NCBI RefSeq assembly: GCF_019331805.1
Contig: NZ_JAHBBE010000006.1
Span: forward strand, 25,935-76,126
DNA: 50,192 nucleotides
Reading direction: 5' to 3'
Origin: Bifidobacterium pongonis
GTDB taxonomy: Bacteria; Actinomycetota; Actinomycetes; Actinomycetales; Bifidobacteriaceae
Shown here piece by piece: positions 48,501 to 50,192 of this stretch. The position numbers and the translations under genes are program-made. Within the stretch, counting starts at the first letter, position 1; each line of letters begins with the position of its first letter. The notes below the pieces were generated by a model. It worked only from the letters and a program-made list of their open reading frames with translations, searched no databases and was not told where the DNA came from.

Positions 48501-49214
48501 ACCGATCTCGCCCCGTCCAGGATCATCGTCGCTGGCGGCCGTGCGGCCGTGTCGGACGGCGTGATGGACGAGTTGGAAGACATCTGCCCCCATGTGGAAC
48601 GGGTGGCCGGCGCGACGCGCGTGGACACGTCCCTGAGCCTGTATCGGAAGGGATCTGGCTGGGGCTCCACTGCCATACTGGCTACGGCCAGCAACTTCGC
48701 CGACGCGCTGAGTATCAGCTCCTACGCCTACGCGGCGAAGGCTCCCGTGTTCCTAGTCGATTCGAACGCTCTAACCAACAGCCAGCAAATCGCACTCTCG
48801 ACTGGACAGTTCTCTCGGATCGTCGTAGTCGGCGGCATCAACGCCGTGTCCGAACGAGTGGCGACGAAAGCCCAATCCATAACCGGGGCGCAGCTGACGC
48901 GCTTGTCTGGCGCGACCCGTTACGAGACGAGCGAGCGGATCGCCAGGTGGACGACGGGGCACGGCCTGGGTATGAACGGCGTCGTGTACGCGACCGGCGC
49001 GAACTTCCCCGACGCCCTGGCGGCCGGCCCTCTCGCCGGCAAGGCCAAGGCGGCGACCCTCCTGGTCGAGGACGCCCACAGCCCCGCGGTCCCGTTCTCC
49101 GCGGAGTACAGGGGCAAGGTCGACAACGCGTACGTGGTCGGCGGCGCCAACGCCGTCAGCCAAGCCACAGCAAACGCCATAGCCGACAGCCTCGGACTCA
49201 AACACGCACAATGA
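42561..49214 (+). CDS. Giant secreted CAP / InlB-repeat / subtilisin / CWB2 protein
   Basis: A 2217-residue protein. Start ATG 42561 (GAGGAGAG upstream; the frame is open through the preceding terminator, which argues against an earlier start). Signal peptide about 1-35. A CAP/SCP-like domain spans about 45-238 (LNVNWDLMSWAQKRADALAE, GYGHYLTEVSNL). About seven InlB B-type repeats (core GY.F.GWNTK..GSGT.Y...LYAQW) lie between 260 and 985, interrupted by Ig-like and DUF5011-like domains (DNNDGDVTRNIKV). A Big_4-like domain (about 990-1070) and a propeptide-like segment (about 1075-1165) follow. The S8 protease has Asp1234 (VIDSGIED), His1286 (HGTHVSG) and Ser1521 (SGTSMASPHVAG), all present. 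Three more InlB repeats (about 1697-1906) and three CWB2 wall-binding repeats (about 1913-2217, RLAGATRYDT type) end it. It is non-covalently wall-bound and probably self-processing. Base composition is AT-richer than the chromosome around it. Confidence 0.9.
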   Translation: MSSSLLAASKKMWAVFCTLSMCIAVGMTTNHIAMADSATQNSNIIASLKYMSELNKLRQSRRTALTAQQIIEAQNADNSANMRSGQVAEDAADGSPVPELNVNWDLMSWAQKRADALAERASVNHSQPISHDDMYVGAPSWTSKYNLGESPNYQNGTYWFGPEALFIGYPETGQSNHNPIQSWYSELSAPAGSSRQGYGHYLTEVSNLADTAGMASAQVTSGRWEGATIVVLEIGYTGNHSDRGTTQSVSDALKQYVGSTYTVKYHANGGNGSMDDQKFDMDSTIPLYGNRFTRTGYQFSGWNTKKDGSGTQYSDYNPIYNIANAGEVVDLYAQWTPNTYTVYFYSGGTGSGGGSSRSFTYDQAQNLPNPADVGISSINGTFTSWNTEYDGSGTSYQAGQSVKNLTADEYGSIYLYAQWKTTHTVHFRAYNATPEYFDDQRVADGDSATKPTDPVRPGFIFRGWATGNSDDSPLYDFSAPVTEDVWLYALWDSYPYTIRYDANGGTGTMPDQKVASDPSVNTATLKSNEFNYNGRVFTGWNTKRDGTGTAYKENTSYAELNITAANQIITLYAQWTTAKVKTIDAVTVKCNYSACYPVLPNEVKIHLSDGSTVVENVDWNKDQLDAIIDKGQSGLHLSDVFYIDSTSIVGFPNQRIRAKIVASDTTAPSLQGLDTVAARINDTSFDTMYGINAIDNNDGDVTRNIKVSGNFDISKTGDYQLTYTVKDAAGNEATGNRTIHVTDDNIATITFNPNGGIGSMSPQTVTTDGSYQIFRSTKFTRVHYNLESWNTKADGSGKRYNAYGDWLENSDVPSNGKITLYAQWEHATYTVMFYPNLPNDSGIGIVNSQNIKYDEYEKLAGNTCMDLGYTFIGWNTKKDGSGTSYSDEQQVKNIYDKYGYSITLYAQWKANKYTVQFNANGGTGTMPSQTLTYDKNERLNRSTFKAPAGKMITGWNTKADGTGTGYDYCAPVKNLLTSGTITLYAWYSPIRYSSISVQTPPKKASYKTGETLDTTGLVVSAIQNNGDTVQLPRSEYTLSQPNMNSNGTKRVTLTLKSNTAKTTWFDITVGSAAPTVEESHSIADSDETVTNYVVSLKEGTATDVLDKAVTGAEALHAYKLMSYPEIGVFFVQAHTKTFASNFARWAAANGIAVDTVAYTRDKLREEEIRYGNTTSSDIATTTKWKSGNAIRKPQKDSSDPNTNIYDAWGITAIGADKAQRTNVAYKPTLTGVIDSGIEDDNPDLQGQVSSTYSVDCTVNGIPQQGTDSSTGRPVWWPTAGDYDDMHGTHVSGTIAASHNGSGVDGVNPNTTLAAIRVLKHDRTYLEQEVCGYVWAAKVGMDVTNASIGSLSPDYPGKYAVDKAHDTVLQRAVNYAAKNNVVNVASAMNAGLDLDNLHEDTSLDRMRRQIEKRQPREVIGQAIDASNNENTFNPLTGLANQQSQGLGGSGLSLASNKGYIVPAMLDGVLAVSAVQKRGTYSVAPLSRADYSNYGSSSIDVAAPGSNVYSTYGTNYAYMSGTSMASPHVAGVASLLKSVHPNYSASQITQLLKKHAKELYGNLEAPTEGLEYRGAGLVNAYASMTEDQEKPAVSAQYSADGGSSWHNLANAIISGKATIRMTATGPVSSASVNVAGQNRSARGNDSYNGNASITVDVDFSTLTAVEAHSMTIKAYGLNYDVSNDDVSKTIQFQAGHTAYATVAFDSNGGSTVTSQSVRYGSKATQPTNPTRTGYTFQGWYTAKNGGTKYDFSQTVTSGITLYAHWSVNSYILTFDGNSGETSESSRTVQYGSQYGGLPTATRTGYIFQGWYTAKDNGSQVSSSTTMGAANTTVYAHWTIRTYTVTFDSNGGSSVAAQKVKYGSRVTEPANPARMGYTFQGWYTAKNSGTKYDFNQTVTSDVTLHAHWAKEPAALRRLAGATRYDTMEEIVGTGGWKSGGTVIVASGGNYPDALAASGLAGMLDAPIVLTDGKTLSFQAFTRLTDLAPSRIIVAGGRAAVSDGVMDELEDICPHVERVAGATRVDTSLSLYRKGSGWGSTAILATASNFADALSISSYAYAAKAPVFLVDSNALTNSQQIALSTGQFSRIVVVGGINAVSERVATKAQSITGAQLTRLSGATRYETSERIARWTTGHGLGMNGVVYATGANFPDALAAGPLAGKAKAATLLVEDAHSPAVPFSAEYRGKVDNAYVVGGANAVSQATANAIADSLGLKHAQ

Positions 49215-49227
49215 TGGCATAGCCGAC

Positions 49228-49290
49228 ATTGTTGGAGAGGGTTGTCTGACAAGGGTTTCTAATCCTTGTCAGACAACCCTCTCCAACAAT
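49228..49290. repeat. Perfect 27-bp inverted repeat
   Basis: A 27-base arm (49228-49254, beginning ATTGTTGGAGAGGG) pairs without mismatch with 49264-49290 around GTTTCTAAT. It starts 14 bases after the giant gene and ends 28 bases before the CWB2 pseudogene's ATG. There is no U tract on either side. It would be a very strong RNA hairpin, possibly a terminator or mRNA end. Confidence 0.9.
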
Positions 49291-49317
49291 ATGCAACAAC
49301 GAAAGGAAACAGAAGAA

Positions 49318-50065
49318 ATGAAACGCAGAATCATGACCGCATTGATATCTGCGGCAGTCGTTTTATCCTGTGGTTTAGCAGGCCCCGCCGCACAGGCAGA
49401 GGAACAATTGCTGCATGTGCATTAGGTGTTCCCATTCTCTTTACCGCAAAGAAGGGACTTTCTCCGCAAGCTCTGCAACAAGTCAAAAAGATTCAGCCTA
49501 GTAAGATCATCATCGTCGGCGGCTCAAATGCTGTATCCGCTAATGCAGAACGCTCTCTAAAGTCCAATTGCGACAATGTACTGCGAGTGTACGGTGCAAC
49601 TCGTGTAGAAACGGCTCTGGCCCTGTACCGAAGTGACTCCAAATTTGATTTCATGTGGAGCAATACAGCCATCGTTACCACAGCAGACAACTACGCCGAC
49701 GCCTTGTCCATGTCGGCCTACACGTATCGGAGCAGTTCCCCCATCTTCCTAGTATCCAATAATGCAGATAATGCCAAGCAGATTGCCGCACTCAAGGACA
49801 GTATTTCAGCCATATCGTCATTGCAGGCGGAGCTCAAGCTGTCAATAGACAAATCGAACAGCAAATCGCCGACACCACTGGAATTACCCCGATTCGTCTG
49901 AGCGGCGAAACACGATACGACACCAGTATTGCCATCGCGAAATGGCTGACCCAATATACTGCGCTTGGTGTCGACGGAGCGGTTTTCGCCACTGGGCAAA
50001 ACTATCCTGATGTCCTCGTTGCCAGGCCGCTTGCAGGTGCACAAGATAGTCTGTTGATTCTCGTC
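49318..50065 (+). pseudogene. Decayed CWB2-repeat secreted protein
   Basis: ATG 49318 (AAAGGAAA upstream) begins an intact signal peptide (MTALISAAVVLSCGLAGPAAQA), but the frame ends at TAG 49423. The next frame resumes inside a CWB2 repeat (LGVPILFTAKKGL, IIIVGGSNAVSANAE, RVYGATRVETALALY, NYADALSMSAY), so the join has lost the first half of that repeat. Near 49792 a second shift moves the reading to HIVIAGGAQAVN, RLSGETRYDTSIAIAKW and FATGQNYPDVL. Likeness to CWB2 stops after SLLILV near 50065, where an insertion sequence probably begins. It is a paralogue of the CWB2 region of the giant gene. Confidence 0.82.
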
Positions 50066-50119
50066 GGTAGTGCCCGAAAAGTTGCGCACTTTGGATCATG
50101 GCCGTCCATGGCGCGATGA

Positions 50120-50192
50120 TCAGTTCGCTTCCACGAGGTTGTCATCGAGCCGGGACATGTCCAGGTAGCGGCGGTTCGACCATTCGTTCGCG
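50120..50192 (-). CDS. C-terminal end of a probable transposase (partial)
   Basis: On the minus strand the last 23 codons read ANEWSNRRYLDMSRLDDN and so on to LVEAN and a TGA at 50122. This resembles the C-terminus of IS256-type transposases (EW..RRYL), but the stretch is too short to be sure. The gene continues past the window. With the loss of CWB2 likeness near 50065, it suggests an insertion sequence that has cut the CWB2 pseudogene. Confidence 0.45.
   Translation of the reverse strand, partial: ANEWSNRRYLDMSRLDDNLVEAN

Overview
The window is high-GC DNA from an actinobacterium, most probably a Bifidobacterium. I base this on the protein families (DUF3027 protein, MoxR/DUF58/VWA operon, coaBC-coaX pair, actinobacterial-type uracil-DNA glycosylase, LPXTG-type pilins, fused rhamnose epimerase/reductase remnant), GTG and TTG starts, and HrcA/CIRCE control of groEL. 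No rRNA or tRNA gene was recognised. The species call is inference.

Layout. 1-6.4 kb: a cold-shock/DUF3027 gene pair and a response regulator/histidine kinase pair, all on the minus strand. 7.1-13.2 kb: three sortase-substrate pilin-like genes on the plus strand. 13.9-16.2 kb: a TPM-domain membrane protein divergent from a small WXG100 protein. 16.4-20 kb: groEL with two CIRCE operators, a LytR_C-domain protein and ung. 20.2-25.7 kb: a tightly overlapping six-gene MoxR-DUF58-VWA-VWA operon. 25.9-28 kb: a WXG100-like protein overlapping a large alpha/beta-hydrolase. 28.2-30.5 kb: coaBC and coaX (coenzyme A synthesis). 31-32.7 kb: a lone sugar-type binding lipoprotein. 32.8-42.4 kb: a cell-surface glycan region (two-domain glycosyltransferase, rfbB, a broken rfbC-rfbD fusion, an LTA-synthase-like protein, remnants of a glycosyltransferase and a flippase-like protein, and a Wzm/Wzt-type ABC exporter). 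42.5-49.2 kb: a 2217-residue secreted protein joining CAP, InlB-type repeats, a subtilisin protease and CWB2 wall-binding repeats. 49.3-50.2 kb: a decayed second CWB2 protein that runs into the end of what looks like an insertion sequence.

The most unusual feature is a family of about 47-base imperfect palindromes (arms ACCGRAATCRGACA and TGTCYGATTYCGGT around a 7-16 base centre). It occurs in five arrays of 5-7 units that fill the long intergenic gaps at 1-0.39, 2.85-3.35, 6.45-7.03, 13.3-13.87 and 30.46-30.93 kb. Arm differences are mostly A/G and C/T, so one strand can pair through G-U. In four of the five arrays that strand is the RNA downstream of an adjacent gene. One unit supplies the last residues and the stop codon of the histidine kinase. 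I did not recognise this as a named repeat family.

A second theme is decay in surface-polysaccharide and wall-protein genes: rfbCD, a GT4 glycosyltransferase, a YbhN-type flippase and the second CWB2 gene are all broken, whereas the export, LTA-synthase-like and giant wall-protein genes are intact.
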